Source: Diatrype stigma
Lineage: Eukaryota > Ascomycota > Sordariomycetes > Xylariales > Diatrypaceae
Assembly (NCBI GenBank): GCA_022225965.2
Contig: JAKJXP020000077.1
Location: 172,323 to 236,322 of the forward strand
Direction of reading: 5' to 3'
Length of the DNA stretch: 64,000 nt
The notes beneath the pieces were generated by a model. That model saw nothing but the letters and a program-made list of their open reading frames with translations. It ran no database searches and had not been told where the DNA came from. Of the stretch, positions 37,701-53,400 are shown piece after piece. Numbering within the stretch: position 1 is the stretch's first letter; each line of letters opens with the position of its first letter. The position numbers and the translations under genes were made by a program.

Positions 37701-38870
37701 ACCACAGCACCACAGCACTAAACACCTGGAACACTGCGCTGTCCTGTCGCATTTCGAACCCGGACTGCTCACTAGGCAACTAGTAGCCTGCTGCCGCTGC
37801 ACAGCCCAAGGGTTGATTCGCCCCTTCTTGCCCGTGCACCTGCACCTGCACTTACACTCACATTCCCAGCAACTGACTCGGACTGGCTGGTTGGCGGCCA
37901 CATCATCACCGTCGTCGCCGCCCTCATCTCTTGGTTTTCCCACCTCGGAACACCATTGGTCATTCGGCTCAGCAAACTTCTGTACCCTCACCAGCATAAC
38001 CACGTGAGACATTCAGTTGTAATATACAACTACGCCTCAAGTACATGCACGCAGGAGCTGATACATACCAAAGGTACCTATCAAGCCACTGAGATAAAGT
38101 ACCTGTACGTACATACCACACATACCTACGGCTCTCCATCTGTCGGACTTTCCGTGAGTTAGATCCGCGCAAATTGACGCAATCCCTTCTCACTGGATCT
38201 TTGGGGTCTTTCAAGGTTGAGTCTTCGGAATCGTCAGCCTAGATTCCCAGATTCCCGTATTGGAAAGTCAAAAGTCGCAAGGTCGCAAGAGTCACAGAAG
38301 GAGTCGCAAGCTGCAACGCCCGACTTGGCCGATCCTCCGATCTCAGCCACTCACAGGGACGCTTTCTGATTTCAGGCTGCAGCAGGAACCCACTCCACTC
38401 ATTTCCAGTTCGCCCAAAGCAGCTGCCACAAGTAAGCTCCCACACCCTCCTTACCATCCATCCATACATATATACATACATACCTACATACATACATACA
38501 CCCATCAACCCAACGCCCTTCTATATATATACATACAACATACAATAGTTGCGCATCTCCAGTGCCAGAGTGCCAAGCAGTTTACGTCAGCCTCGCCTGC
38601 TTCTGCTTGACTTCCACGTCGGTTTTGGTTGTGGTACCTAGTAGTGGCTTCCAGTGTCACGTCACGTCTATCGCCGTTTCACCGTTACACCGTTCCACCG
38701 TTCCGTTCCGCCCACTAACTGCCTTGCCTTGCCTGGCCTGCCTGGCCTTCCCTTCCTTCCTCCCCTTCCCATCTCTTGTACATGATAACCAACACCGGTG
38801 CACCACTTCTAGGGTTGTAAGATAACAAAGGGAAAGAAAGGAAATTCTCCTGCCTAGTCCCTCGACGGGT
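34703..38870. other. intergenic, no supported gene
   Basis: This 4.2-kb gap has CCTA/GGTA words throughout (for example 34981-35050, 36300-36340, 36425-36470). Frames at 35527-35831 are open on both strands and not coding-like. The pyrimidine-rich plus frame at 36910-37404 and the stretch to 38870 look like a long leader or promoter of the gene starting at 38871, possibly with a leader intron. A CAGCACCACAG-type repeat lies at about 37679-37718, and CATACATA runs lie near 38461-38500. Confidence 0.45.
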
Positions 38871-40883
38871 ATGCTCATGTTCCGATTTTGGAGCTCGGAT
38901 TCAAGGGGATGCGACAAAACTTTACACGTTGATCAGCCACTGCTGAATCTTGGCAAGCCTTTGCAGACTGTGTTGTCATCGGAGATCCCACTTACCGCTT
39001 GCACTTCGCCCCGGCCTCCGAAGCGACGGAGGCAGAGCAACGTCGCGATAGGTCCGCCACACGCTGCTGTTTCCTCCGGCGCATTCAAGCGGCCGAGGGC
39101 TTGTGAGGATGATGGTAACGATGAGGACGCCAGCGTGAGGTCGTATAAAAGGGCGGCCTTGTCAGTAGATGGGGGGAACGTACCGTTGCCGTCTTCGCAT
39201 ACGCCTACGCCAGCTCAGCCAGCTCAGCCTGATATGGAGCGTGTCAGGGAAGTGATCGAAAATGAACTCGGCCTCGAGATCTTGCTCAAGCATAACGAGC
39301 TGCGGCTGATCAACCAAGAACTTGCTAAATGTCAGGTTGCCTTGGAGCAACTACGCCGATGTCACTTGATTCCATATCCCGTCAACGTTCCAACGCCTGG
39401 ACAAATGTTGCATGTTGTAAACGGAACTGGACCAGCCCTGAAGCCGAAAGTAGGCGAGGTGCCTCAGTGGGCTCCCCCATTTGGCGTCGCCGATGGCCCA
39501 TACTCACGACACTATGCCAAGTGGCTCATCCCCGACCCCAAGTTCGATGGCATCCATCCTCAGCCACTAGCACGTGCTGAATCTGCCCGTTTAAGAGCAT
39601 CCATAGACGGTAGATCGATGAGGAATAGTACGGCCGAGTTAGGCACTTCTCAAACGAGAGGCCGGCCTGTGAGAGGAACCGCAGGTCAAAAGGTCCAATC
39701 TCTGACGAGTGGCTTGCCCCAGCAGAAGGCGGCGGCAGGTCCATGCGTGCTGAAACGAGGAGACGGAAAGACGGTTAAGCTTGTTTGCATTGACTGCCAT
39801 AGAGAGAACTTTTCTAGCACGCAGGGTTTCATCAACCACTGCCGTATAGCGCATAAGAGAGATTTCAAGAGCCATGAAGAAGCAGCTATTCATTGCGGCC
39901 ATCCTATCGCAGTGGCCGAGAATGCTGGGAACACGGCGGAGCCAAGACTGTCTCCTCAAAGCGTTCCTTTCTCTGGCCTGGTCCACCCTCTAGCCCGCGA
40001 AAAGGCTATGATCGACTCCGAAGCCTGCTTTTCTGTTGTCAAGCGCATAGAGGACCTGGCGAATCTTTATCGCCAAGGACAGTACCCCAGCGCAAGTGCA
40101 ACCGACGCATATGCGACGCAGGGTGTTGAAAAGGATGGTGCGAAGGTCCGCTCTATGAATGCGCAACCGAGTTTTACTCCATCAGCGGCCTCACCCAACC
40201 TCTCGAGGCTTCTACAGACTAGGGGCTTTGATGGGAATCTAGATGAGCTGGTTAACGATGCCAAGACCAAGGTAGACTTGGAGGACGTCTCGTCCCCTGA
40301 TGAGGAACTAGACGAGGCAGATGTGACTGTGACGCCTGATACCAATGGAACAAGTGGCCAGGCCGCAGCTTTCACAACCAGAATGCGTGTGCCAGCGAGT
40401 TCTACAGCGCCATCTACCGTTGCTAAAAGTCGACCACAAAGTAGCAAGGGTCCCTCTCCCAGAATACCTTACGCTACACCTGTGCCGACGCCGACACCAC
40501 GGGTTGTCACGGGCACTGAGGCAGATATGCTGTTAGATGACGACATGCTGGATGCAGAGCTGAGCCCGAATACCGCCATCAGCAACAACGCGCCATCTCT
40601 TGTTAGCGACGATGGCGAGTACGATGACTCGATAGCCGATTCGGACTCGGAATCGGAAGTTGACGATGGCCTCGAAGCTCAGTCCATCTCTGACGTTGAG
40701 GAAATTGATATCGATGGTGACCACCCTGAGGGTCGCCATGATCGCGGACCGGCGGGTACGGGCACAGGAACAACAGTGCGCCTCCATAAGGACGACAGCA
40801 AGCACGTCACCTTCGTAAGCCCCGTTAAGAACAGCGGCAAGCAGAGACGGCCTCAGAAATTCGCAAACAGCACGGCTCACTAG
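38871..40883 (+). CDS. AHC1-like C2H2 zinc-finger protein (putative ADA histone acetyltransferase component)
   Basis: An intron-free frame of 670 residues. Features in order: a basic PPKRRR motif (about 50); a helical, probably coiled-coil segment at about 121-165 (MERVREVIENELGLEILLKH onward); the short block HLIPYPVNVPTPGQ; a WAPPFGVADGPYSRHYAKWL block; a single C2H2-like finger at about 303-330 (LVCIDCHRENFSSTQGFINH, then CRIAHKRDF); then Ser/Thr-rich sequence and an acidic stretch (about 560-625), ending in a basic tail with VTFVSPVK. The finger resembles that of fungal AHC1-type proteins, subunits of the ADA histone acetyltransferase complex. I assign it by remembered resemblance, so the family call is moderate while the gene call is strong. 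The start could also be Met3 (MFRFWSS). Confidence 0.7.
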   Translation: MLMFRFWSSDSRGCDKTLHVDQPLLNLGKPLQTVLSSEIPLTACTSPRPPKRRRQSNVAIGPPHAAVSSGAFKRPRACEDDGNDEDASVRSYKRAALSVDGGNVPLPSSHTPTPAQPAQPDMERVREVIENELGLEILLKHNELRLINQELAKCQVALEQLRRCHLIPYPVNVPTPGQMLHVVNGTGPALKPKVGEVPQWAPPFGVADGPYSRHYAKWLIPDPKFDGIHPQPLARAESARLRASIDGRSMRNSTAELGTSQTRGRPVRGTAGQKVQSLTSGLPQQKAAAGPCVLKRGDGKTVKLVCIDCHRENFSSTQGFINHCRIAHKRDFKSHEEAAIHCGHPIAVAENAGNTAEPRLSPQSVPFSGLVHPLAREKAMIDSEACFSVVKRIEDLANLYRQGQYPSASATDAYATQGVEKDGAKVRSMNAQPSFTPSAASPNLSRLLQTRGFDGNLDELVNDAKTKVDLEDVSSPDEELDEADVTVTPDTNGTSGQAAAFTTRMRVPASSTAPSTVAKSRPQSSKGPSPRIPYATPVPTPTPRVVTGTEADMLLDDDMLDAELSPNTAISNNAPSLVSDDGEYDDSIADSDSESEVDDGLEAQSISDVEEIDIDGDHPEGRHDRGPAGTGTGTTVRLHKDDSKHVTFVSPVKNSGKQRRPQKFANSTAH

Positions 40884-41676
40884 TCCATACTACGGGCTTA
40901 GGTCAGCCAGCTGGTTCACACAAATATGAGATTTGGAGAAAAGCCCATATCACCCTACCTATGTGCGAGAGACCGGTTTCGTTGCAGAGATCGCGCTTTC
41001 TTGGATTATACCCGTTCTTGATGACTACTACCCTTGACCAATACACTGTTTTATTAAGCGATTTTTCATATGCACATATATCACCACAGGATGTTCCGAG
41101 ACGAGTATGCTTTACACGATTGATTGATTGATAGGGGGAAGATACTGTTATACCGGATGCAGAGAGTACAGAGTTGGCGTTAGGATGCAGAACCACCAAG
41201 GCTGAGCTTTTGCAGCAGAGTTAGAGGGATCCGGATGTTTTTTCGAGCTGCTAGCTTTGCACTGATTTTCGAGTTGAGGCTCATTCCAGAACCACGTGGA
41301 ATTCTATACATATATATAGCTTGCGGCAGGACGGACGGAAGAGGCTGTAACGATGGCGCCTAGTTTTCTGTCGTACAGTTCAGAACACATGGTCCGATGG
41401 GACCCAAGGGGGTTTTTGTTGAAGGAGTTCTGTCGCGCGGCTTCTCTTGCTGTATATTTTCTGCTCAGAATATTTGTATAAAGAATTCATGAATATCAAC
41501 GCACACTAATAGCTTGCGTTACTAGCTACATGCCCCAGGTGATGCCTCATGACTTGAATATTATCCACCCTACCTAGTAACACCTTACCCTGCCCTCCTA
41601 ATTTCCCCGTGCTTCATGTTATTTCTAACTTGGCCGTATCATTTACATGCAGAGCAACCGATAACTTGGCAGAGCG

Positions 41677-41716
<40 letters not shown>

Positions 41717-42330
41717 CAGCATGAAAATAGAGATGAACTTCAAAAAATGGATAATTCTGGAACCGGGGAAACTACGCGATATACCAGAAGGTTCCTAAAC
41801 TAAAGGGAAGGGAACGGAGCATCAATCCACTACCCCAGCCTATTGCTCAGCCCAGGTACATAAGTCAACATATAAGATGTTAGCTAATCTCGGTTTAAAC
41901 TCGCTATTCTAACATCACATAATTCCACAGGCAGGCTATGAGTTCCTTTAGTATACACGAACGAACCAAGGAATGGAGTAGGGAGGGGGCGAGGGGAGAG
42001 GAACAGGACCATGCTACCTAGGGTAAGTTCTGTTCTGTTCTGGTCTGCTGTGTTATGGTTATGCTTTCTTCAGAAATGAGGCAGGGCATTATTCATATAA
42101 TCTATATACAGTTTCGCGCTTTGCACCATCAAGACTTCAGAACAACGGAAGAGGGGAGGGGAGAGAAAATAAAAATAGACCCTCCCGTGTCTCTCTCCCC
42201 CCATCTTCCCCGTGTGGTTTCCCCCGAACCCAAAACAATAGTTGATGAGAGAAAAGAGAAGAAAAAACATAAAAACCAAATCCATATTTCGAGCTGCCTT
42301 CTTTCTTGCTCCTGTTCTCCTTTATTTACT
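40884..42330. other. intergenic between convergent genes
   Basis: 3' UTRs of the AHC1-like gene and the HECT ligase. It holds an (AT)16 run at 41679-41710 and no supported coding region. Confidence 0.55.
41679..41710. repeat. (AT)16 microsatellite
   Basis: Sixteen uninterrupted AT units, self-complementary. Confidence 0.95.
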
Positions 42331-45465
<3,135 letters not shown>

Positions 45466-48400
45466 GGTGATTTCGAAACTAGACTTTGAAACAGATGCGG
45501 ACGATAAAACAAGGTCAGTCAAAGATGGCGGGAAAGAGTCCGACAACCTTTGGCAAGAGGTATATGGCTGGCGGTGGTAACAATCTGCTGCTGCGATAAG
45601 ATGTTGCCAAAATGCGCTGAAACTCTAGGTAGGTAGGTATATGCCGCTTGCTTCTCTACCTTGCTGCTTGCTTGCTTGCTTGCTACGCTACACAGGCACA
45701 GGCACAGGCACAAGCACAGGTACGAGCACCTCCACACAAGCAGTTGATGGCGGCCGGGTGAGGAGGGAGGATGGATAGGCAGGAACCCCTTAGTCACATA
45801 AAGGTGTTGATGTTGATGGATGACGGCGTAGAATAGACAGACGATCGTATCGCGGTACTCGTGAGGGAGTCGAGTCGGTAGGATCAATGCCGGCAACCAG
45901 GCCTCGGAGGCTCTCCTATTAAGCACTCACTCACTGGCCAAGACGTGGTGGAGGTGTATTCTATTGGCACTGCTTCGGTTCAAGTGCTCTTCCGGCCCTT
46001 TTTTGCTGCGCCTTCTTTTTCTTCTCTTTGCACCGGCAGACCTGCTGTGGCAACGCTGAACGACGATGGGCGGACGGACAGACTAGCGGACGAGCGAGCG
46101 AGCGGACGTCGGATCTTCTGTCGGAAGACCTGCTGCGGTCTGTTCGATTCGAGTCGCCGGGTCTGATCTCGCCGTGCTGCTTTCTTTTCGCGGGATGTAA
46201 TGTTGATTCCTAAACTGTCGAGTGGGTGGATGTGGTGCATGAACGATAGATGGCTTGTATCTGGGGCCTGTCCGTCTTTCTCTGTCAGGTAAGCCGTATG
46301 CCTGTACCGGAGATATGTAAGTGCGTGGCGAGTATGTATATAATGTAGGTGGTAAGGAGGCCCGATAGGCTACCTAGGTGTGCTATTGTAGATAACTGGT
46401 AGATAGATAGGCGGCTATTTACTTGATTATTGTCGATAGCGGGGAAGCCATTGCAGAAATATACGTAATGTGCATGGTTTGTGCCCGTATAGAGAGATGT
46501 GTGTAGAGATAGCAAGAGTATCGGGATAGCAAGAGTATCGGGATATCGGGATATCGGGATATCGAGAGCCCCTTACATGCATGCACTCCGGAGCCTTTTT
46601 TCTAGTCTAGTCTTTCGTCCTATTCTTCAGTCTTTTAGTTGGCCTTCTAGCCTCCCGATCTTCTAGTTATCTTCTAGTTAAACAACGAACTACGACTGTA
46701 AGGTACGTAATACGGAAAGTGGGAGTCGATGACGCTATGTTGGCAGTAGATACTATAGTATATTCTTCATGATCCAATTCGCTTTTACCTGGAATCTCGT
46801 AACTAGCTAACCAACTGTAAAGAAAGTTAGGTTGCGCTGGTGTTGGCAGTTGACTACCAGGTACATACGTAGAAAACGCACGGCTGAAGTTGAGACGCTT
46901 GCGACGTTTAACTGCTGGATTGACTTCCAATGATCGATGCAGTGGCAGTGACAGGAGGCAGCCCATGGCGCTAACCGCGTAACTCTGAGCATCTGTTAAC
47001 TCAATCCAGCCCTGGCGCCAACCAGAACATCGTCTTATGTGTTCAGCATTGAGGCTGTGTTGAGTCCAGATTCCAGATCCTACCTGCGAATCCTTGCAAT
47101 GCCACCCTGCGTGAACTACATACAAGGCAAGTAGCTATTGGTTGATAGTTATACTGCGTACAGAACCCCTTCCAGGCTTTCTCGGTTTCCGGCACCCCGT
47201 CTCATGCATGAAAGAGCGGGTTACCATGATTCAGGCATGCGTTCAAGTCCTAACTGACTAGTTAGGTACCTGCTAATATCAGAACATCCTGAGTTCTGTG
47301 TAAGTCTACAACTACCTAACTGTAGCTGTAAGATCTATGTCGATATACTGATTGATTTTTTGCCTAGTGCTAAGCACCCTGGATTGTCCGGTGTTAATAT
47401 CACCTCCCTAATCCATCTAGATTCCAGCCTTGGGTAGGTGACCGATCAACGAACAACCAGGGCTGCCAGTCATCAAAGATTGCACTGCCCATCTGTCATC
47501 TCACATACTCAGGCAGTCAGGGTAGGTACGAAGTATTCGTATGTTCTGGTTCTTCGCGAGTCCTTCTCCGCGCTATCCGTCCTTTCAGGTTCAGATCGGT
47601 ACCAATATCCAACTGATATTATGTCTCCGGATGTATATACTTGGGTAGGCAGGAAAGTAGGGAAGGGCGTGGAGTGTGGTAGGGGAGGTAGAGTATCAGT
47701 TACGTAGTCTCTATAGAGTTCAAGAATTTGCCAAGTTCAAGACAGCTTGATAATACTCTGTAAAAGCTGCTTCGTATGGCCCCTTTCCTGCCCTCATCCC
47801 GTAACCCGAGACCTTGCCTGGCCTTTCAGCTATTGCTTCGTGGCTTTGACGAGCCTGCCAGCCACCTACACCTAACTACCCCCTTCTGCCCCCTAACTAT
47901 ACGGGTGTGCACCACCAAAACACAGCAACAAAACCACCTACCTAGTAACTACCAGTGGGCTATGCTGCTTCACTCCAATCACTTGCACCCCCCTTACTAG
48001 CTACTACCAGGTAGGTAGCATCAATACTTCTCCCCCACGCAATTGCGCCCAACTACCTACATACTGTATATACCTAGAATCTAACAAACAAACCGAGGCT
48101 CTCCGTTATAAGTTCAACTAACTTTCGACTTCTATCACTGAAAACACACAGGAACGAGACCTACATAGTACCCGTTACCTATCGGTCAGCTTACCTACCA
48201 CCTACCTACATACGTGCCGCTTGTAATCAATAAACGAGACAATCACATTCATCTTAGCCCCCCATCCCCCCTTTTCCCCAGATGGATTGGCACCTTCGAT
48301 GACGTCGACGACAGCCATCGCATTGCTGCAGGATCTCCCGCCCACTGAGGTCCCCTCCCTTTTCTTTTCCCCATATGTCGTGAGAGCCCGCCAATGAGAG

Positions 48401-49647
48401 CCACAGATACCAAGCGACTCCCGGCAGCAAGGCAAAAGAGCAGCCAGCGTTTAAACCTCAGGTAGGTAAACATCGTATAGGTATAGCGAACTCTTTTCAT
48501 TCATGCATACGATGCAATGCAACTAATTAGGTGCTGACTTCGGTGGTGACTTATCATGTATGCACATTTCCCTAGGTTATTTGCAAGGTAGACCAAGGTT
48601 ATAAAATACCTGCACATGTTGGGCGTAGGACGTAGGGCGTGGAACGTAAGGTATATATGCCAGGGTAGTGAGATTATAACCACCAGTGATTGGCTTGCAT
48701 TAGTTATCGGCCGAGATATCAACATCGTTGCAGACTGTGACATGGCAGCCAGGCAAGAATAGAATGTTCGTTGTCAACCTATTTAACCTTGGTCGGTTTC
48801 AAGGGCGACGCCCTCGGAGGTTCTTCCCAGTAGGCCGGGTAGGCTGGTCATGGAAACAGTTCCTTCGAGACTTCGTGCTTGTGTCGGACTTGGGGACACC
48901 TCGATACTCAAGGGGGGGAAATATTGGGAAGAAAGCAACCATGACTTGTACCGGTGACGGATAATCTCTGCCTGTTTATATACCTAGGTATATATCCATC
49001 TTAGCGCCGCCCCGGGTCAGATTTACCATCTTCGATCAATCTCAGGTTTTCTCAAGTCGATCGATATATTATGTATCCGGGCTAAGGGGGCATCACGTGG
49101 TTCAAGACCCAGTGAAGGCTCGGTGGGTGGGAGTAGGGAGCTTGCTATATCGACCGGTTCCTGCCAAAAACCACCAGAAGACCAATATCTCGCACCATCG
49201 GGCTGCTGATATACACCACGGGCTTCTGAGCATCCACCATCCTTCCTTTGCCTGCGTCGATCGCAGCTCCTGGTCTATGCGGAACGGAGTGCTGCGGGTT
49301 GAAAGAGGGCAGCGTGTCGTGCCAACCCATATTGCCCACCCTCTTCGTGCCCGTGCCCTGAGATCTTCCACGTCCCTCCACTACCGCGGTCTTGCCCATC
49401 CCTTCAAACTGCCGAGTAGCCCATTGTACTTTTACAAACTCCCAAGCGCATCGCAATGCAAAAATTAAGTGCTAGAAAACCCCGCCTTCCTCCCCAACTT
49501 CGCCAAACCAGGGGCGTAAGCTCCTCATTCGGCCTACGAGGTCGTGGTGAAATCTTGTGTTATTAGTTTTAGAAAAAGTCCGCCGAGCCTGATTGGCACA
49601 TCCAGGTCGACCGGTGAGTCTGGTGAAGAGCCAAAGTTGCTGTAAGC
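45466..49647. other. intergenic, no supported gene
   Basis: The right side of rsp5 is its promoter and leader, with GCTT repeats at about 45664-45684 and GGCACA repeats at about 45693-45720. Repeats of AGCAAGAGTATCGGGAT and ATATCGGG occur at about 46509-46564. CCTA/TAGG words are scattered through the gap. Frames at 46667-47125, 47438-47707 and 49097-49468 have no domain, and opposite strands are open over the same bases in part. The segment just left of 49648 is probably pab2 3' UTR. Confidence 0.45.
46509..46564. repeat. ATCGGG-containing direct repeats
   Basis: AGCAAGAGTATCGGGAT occurs twice in tandem and is followed by three ATATCGGG-type units. Confidence 0.85.
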
Positions 49648-50448
49648 CTAATAGGGGTTGAAGCCACCTCTACCCCGACCACGATAGCCACCACGGTACT
49701 GGCCGCCACGGGGCATATACGGGCCCCCTCGTCCGCCGAAACCGCCTCGTCCACCGAAACCACCACGTCCACGGCCACGGCCTCTACTCATGCCCGGGAT
49801 GTTGGTACGTTTCGGGGTGACCTTGATGTTGCGGCCCTTGAGCACGCTGTCGTTCAGGACCAAGGCCTGTGCGACCAGGCTGGGCTCGGTGAATTCGACG
49901 TAAGCGTAGCTATAGTATACTTAGCAACCCTTCTCACACTGTATATCCAACTGATATGGTAAGTCCAAGCATTGTGGCGGTGATCCCTACCCTTTCGGCT
50001 GGCCTGTGAACTTGTCAAGCAGGATGGTCACGCGATTGATCGAGCCGCAACTTTGGAAATGCGCTTGGATGTCCTCCGGCGAGGCCGAGTAGTCGACGTT
50101 GCCGACGAAAATGCTGCGGCTGTCTACGTCGGACTTGTCTTCGCCCAGCTCCTGTGTCCGCTCCCGCTCCTCCAGGCTGGCCTGCATTTCGCGTAGCTTG
50201 GCGGCCTCTTGCTCCATCTCGGCTACCCGTCTCTTCATCGCCGTAATTTCTTCCTGTATGTGTTGAAACCGAGGGTCAGTGGCCAGCATTCGATCAACCT
50301 CCTCTGCGGATCTTCTCATCTTTCTCTTCTTCTTGCTCCAATGGAATGTAGGAAACCGGGGAAGGAGGCACACCTCGTCGTTACCCTCCTCGGCTAAGGA
50401 AGGATCCTCAGTAGCGACATCGCGCTCGTCCAGGTGCGTATCCGCCAT
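49648..50448 (-). CDS. pab2: nuclear polyadenylate-binding protein 2 (PABPN1/Pab2 family)
   Basis: Exons 50448-50374, 50253-49991 and 49909-49648 give 199 residues. Seen: an acidic N-terminus (1-30); a coiled-coil helix (about 26-62: [20 protein letters not shown] onward); one RRM at about 79-157 with RNP2 SIFVGNVDY and RNP1 KGYAYVEF, split after GQPKG by intron 2; the PKRTNIPG motif typical of this family; and a C-terminal RGG/GGF domain (about 165-199) that is usually arginine-methylated. Family role: binding nascent poly(A) tails in the nucleus, RNA 3'-end processing and exosome targeting. Intron 1 (120 nt) is a stop-free multiple of three with a less common GTGTGC donor and a CACTGAC branch site before ACACATACAG. 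Splicing it restores the family's usual spacing between acidic tail and coiled coil; unspliced, 40 extra residues would be added. Confidence 0.9.
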
Positions 50449-53400
50449 GATTGAAGCAGCCGGACTAGTTCCAGTGAGGTTTGTCAGTAAGTATTCAACG
50501 GTTGATGGGTAAGAGCCCGACTTGTGACTTGGAATGCGATAGGTATCCAATCACGAACACCCGAAGATACCCAGGGAGCATGTACGTCTGTGTAGATGGC
50601 TGGAGATGTGTAGAAGGAGCGCGACAAGACTAATCTCTTGCTGTCCCTATGATATGATGGTCTAGTATTGTATTTGTGTAGATAGTGCTTGGGCAAGGGG
50701 GTGAAGGTAAGGATAATAGAAGCAGCTGGCCACCTTGAACTGACTGGTATGTAAGGAGTGTAAGAGGTAAGAAAGAGAGAGCAGTCGTATCGCGGTCGGC
50801 TAGCAAAAAGAGGACGAGAATGAGAAGGAGAGTTAAATCTTCTAAGCAGGGTCGCAACTTACTAACTAACGAGAGAATCAACCAACAAAGCTTCAATAAT
50901 AATTTTGTTGTCTGTTGCCTTCCAAAGCTTCTTCCTCTGCCAGTCGATGCTTTGATCCACCCAGACACGCGCCGCCGCCAGCTGTAGGTTAGGTAGGGTA
51001 GGTACCAGGTAGTAGGGCAGGTATGCGACTAGAGAAGGCACGATGACGCTGGCCCCAGTTATCACGGCCTCGGGATTCTCCGACCACCGAGCAGATATTT
51101 GATTTCCAGGTTACGTACCAAATTCAAGGTTGTTCGTTTGTTTGTTCTGCTCTTGTTCTACCAGCCACAATACCTATATATGTAAGTAATCATAAGGTTG
51201 GCAGGCAGGCACGAGTTCAGCAGCTTTCGTATCGGAAATATCGGAAGTATCCCTATGTGCGTCCTAAAGATCTAAACTGGAAGTGGTGAAAGTAAAAAGA
51301 AAAGCTCATCGACAAGGTCTGAGGGTGTGGCGTCTGTGCGTTATCTTATCGATACGAGAGTAGGTACTGACAAGGACAATAGGTAGGTGCCTAGGTATGT
51401 ATGTACCTACCTATCTATCGTTATCATTTGTCAATTATGAGATTACCTAGAGACTCCATTCGACATGTTTTCCATGTATTTCATGATATTGTCATCAAAA
51501 ATGATCCTACAAAATGAAGATGTGCTTAAGGTACACAGGTGGTTCCTGGGGTTATTATCCGAGTTACTAACAAGACTTGACTCTAAGTTTCTGATATCAG
51601 GGGCAACTTTGCCTTTTCACGGGTGTATTGTTTGGTCCACTCCACACTACGCAGTAATCTACAGCACATCAGATGGTGGCCTGGGGGCTATCGTATCACA
51701 TACGAAGTCCAAACATGGCCTGAAAACCATGAAATATACGTTGAACTCAATCATATAAGACCTATTCCGGTCTATATACCTTGATAGCTGCAGATTGGCT
51801 AATTTGTAGATCCTGGTCTATTACCCAGGGCCAGAAGTATCGGTTAACTCAGTGGATAGGTGACTGACTAACATAGCCATACCAAGATCAAGTTGGCAAG
51901 GACTGGATGTTGGTTCACTGGTTCGGCTGAAGTTCACAAGCTACGATGTTAAGATGTAGAGCTCCCTGTTTAGTTAGTATGTGAATCGATTTTTCAATGT
52001 AGTAAAAGACAGTTAAAGAAAGTTTTTGCCAAGTCTGGCCGGCAAGCTTAACTTGCTACCTAGTCGACACTCCTTTCTGGTTCAAGTGACAAATAAACTT
52101 CAGCTGCCTATGATCCATTTACGTATTCAGGGGAGCGTTATAATATAAAACCATTCTAGTTTTATAGACGGGATTATTCTGGAGCCTATATGTAATACAC
52201 GTCGAGAATTCATATTTATCTTTCTAGATTATGTTTTACTTCTTATGGGTGGTTACTGACATAGGTATATGAGATTAGAATGCCGTGTCTTCAAAGTCTT
52301 CGCAGTAGATAGTTACAGAAGTCTTCTTTTGGATAACACAGAAAATTGGCCTTTGTCGATTTATACAAGAGCACTACTCTGAAGACAGGTGAGGTCTCCT
52401 GCCTTTTGACTGAGGTTCTCTTGTAATGGTCGAACAATGATCAAGGTGCTTAATTATGAACAAACAATGCAAAAGATAACCTCTTTAGCTCAGCTAACTT
52501 ACTTTGTATCAGAAGCTAGACTTATAGTATAAGTTTCTGTTATGTGTAATGCCATTAGAGTTGTTTTAAACTATATTCCTCGTCTGTCTGTGTGGAACTC
52601 TATGTTATCGACCTACAGACACACACACACACACACATGTATATATATACATGTGTGTGTGTGTGATGCTGATTGCTGTTGAGAAGAGCGGATGTTCTAT
52701 GAGGTTGCCATATAGGGGCTTGTGGCCCTTGGAGATGCAGTGGGCTCGTTCTGCAGACTGAGGGGTTCACGAATTGTTTCACAGAGAGAACTACCTTCCT
52801 TAGGCGATGAAACGACAGCAGATCTCCTTTGTGGCCACATGGGGAAGTTGTCGAAGGTGGATGAGATTGTCCGCGCCCTGTTTCTGCCGCATCAGTCCCT
52901 ATGTCGAACATGGGCACTGACGATATCGTACGAGACCTAGGCAGATTGACCGAGGACTTCGACGACCTGGGAACATATCACCAAATAAACCCACGCCGTT
53001 CAGTACATTTGTTGTTGCACTGCTAGTATTTCTCCCTAGTGCGTTTCTCGACTCTTGGTGGTCGGTAAGGGTGTTCGGACGTGGGGGCCGGGGGGTGGCT
53101 AGCCTGTCGCCGGGAGACCCCAGCAACAGGCATTTGCTCCGTTGCGGGTTACAAGATATTGGGCGATGCAATATCGATGAAACGACGAGCTCTCTTTCTG
53201 GAATCGAGGTCTAGGCCTTTTCTCGATATTCAAACTTGACCTTCGCTACGGGGTGGAGCTGTCGGAATCCGTTAGTGTGAGACGTGAACGGTGGAAAAAC
53301 ATCATGAATCAGCTAAGTAGTATAGCATCATCCTATAACAAAGTGCTTCGTACTTAGGTCTCGTAGAAGCAAGATTTGGATTAGAGGAGGTAGTTAGCTG

